Position numbers and translations under genes: made by a program
Notes under the pieces: generated by a model
Databases searched by the model: none
Told to the model about the DNA's origin: nothing
The model's input: the letters and a program-made list of their open reading frames with translations, nothing else
Source: Gorsachius magnificus
Lineage: Eukaryota > Chordata > Aves > Pelecaniformes > Ardeidae
Assembly (NCBI GenBank): GCA_034008185.1
Contig: CM067084.1
Location: 45,025,099-45,089,098 of the forward strand
DNA: 64,000 nucleotides
Reading direction: 5' to 3'
Part shown: piece after piece, positions 63,929 to 64,000 of the stretch
Layout: each line of letters begins with the position of its first letter
Position numbering within the stretch: the stretch's first letter is position 1

Positions 63929-64000
63929 ATGGCAGTTTTGTCATTTTCTACCACAGCATTTTCAGAATATCTATCATGTTCACAGAAAACTCGTACAGGC

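Overview
The window is avian nuclear DNA. The main evidence is a set of CR1 LINE retrotransposons that end in the bird/reptile (ATTCTATG)n tail, together with five copies of one avian endogenous-retrovirus LTR family that begins TGTCCTGGTTTTGGCTGGG. The CR1 copies fall into two young subfamilies with long open frames, which fits a lineage in which CR1 was recently active. The sequence does not allow a species call. I found no host protein-coding gene, rRNA, tRNA or CRISPR array; outside the mobile elements the DNA is AT-rich and broken by stops in all frames, as expected of a gene desert or the inside of a very large intron. Nothing in the window looks like an undescribed biological system.

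Layout. 1-13 kb: AT-rich single-copy DNA with simple repeats and a very recent tandem duplication (9.0-9.6 kb) that includes a CR1 3-prime tip. 13.1-16.2 kb: a nested pair, with a CR1 of subfamily A inserted inside a CR1 of subfamily B; the B part keeps a 627-codon open reverse-transcriptase frame. 17-31 kb: mostly unique DNA with small CR1 pieces (18.0, 21.8 and 25.6 kb), MIR-like ancient SINE remnants (24.7 and 30.3 kb) and a compact retroviral LTR on the minus strand (27.0-27.3 kb). 31-50 kb: the densest mobile-element tract, with an LTR (31.1-31.7), a second long CR1-B on the minus strand holding endonuclease and RT parts (33.6-36.3), an old eroded CR1 (37.6-38.3), LTR fragments (40.2 and 45.8), another ERV segment (44.2-44.8) and a CR1-A with remnants of both ORFs (46.1-50.0), followed by a GC-rich block with exon-like borders. 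50-64 kb: AT-rich DNA with a CR1 scrap (52.3), two LTRs (57.8-58.3 and 63.35-63.93, the first with a perfect 5-bp target duplication) and a MIR-like element (59.5).

How the parts relate. In CR1, ORF1 encodes a nucleic-acid-binding protein with a zinc-finger-like and a GDSL-esterase-like part, and ORF2 encodes an AP-type endonuclease plus reverse transcriptase. All ORF2 copies here are truncated, internally deleted or frameshifted, so none looks able to move by itself. Subfamily names A and B are local labels chosen here from the protein differences; exact family names need a repeat-library search.
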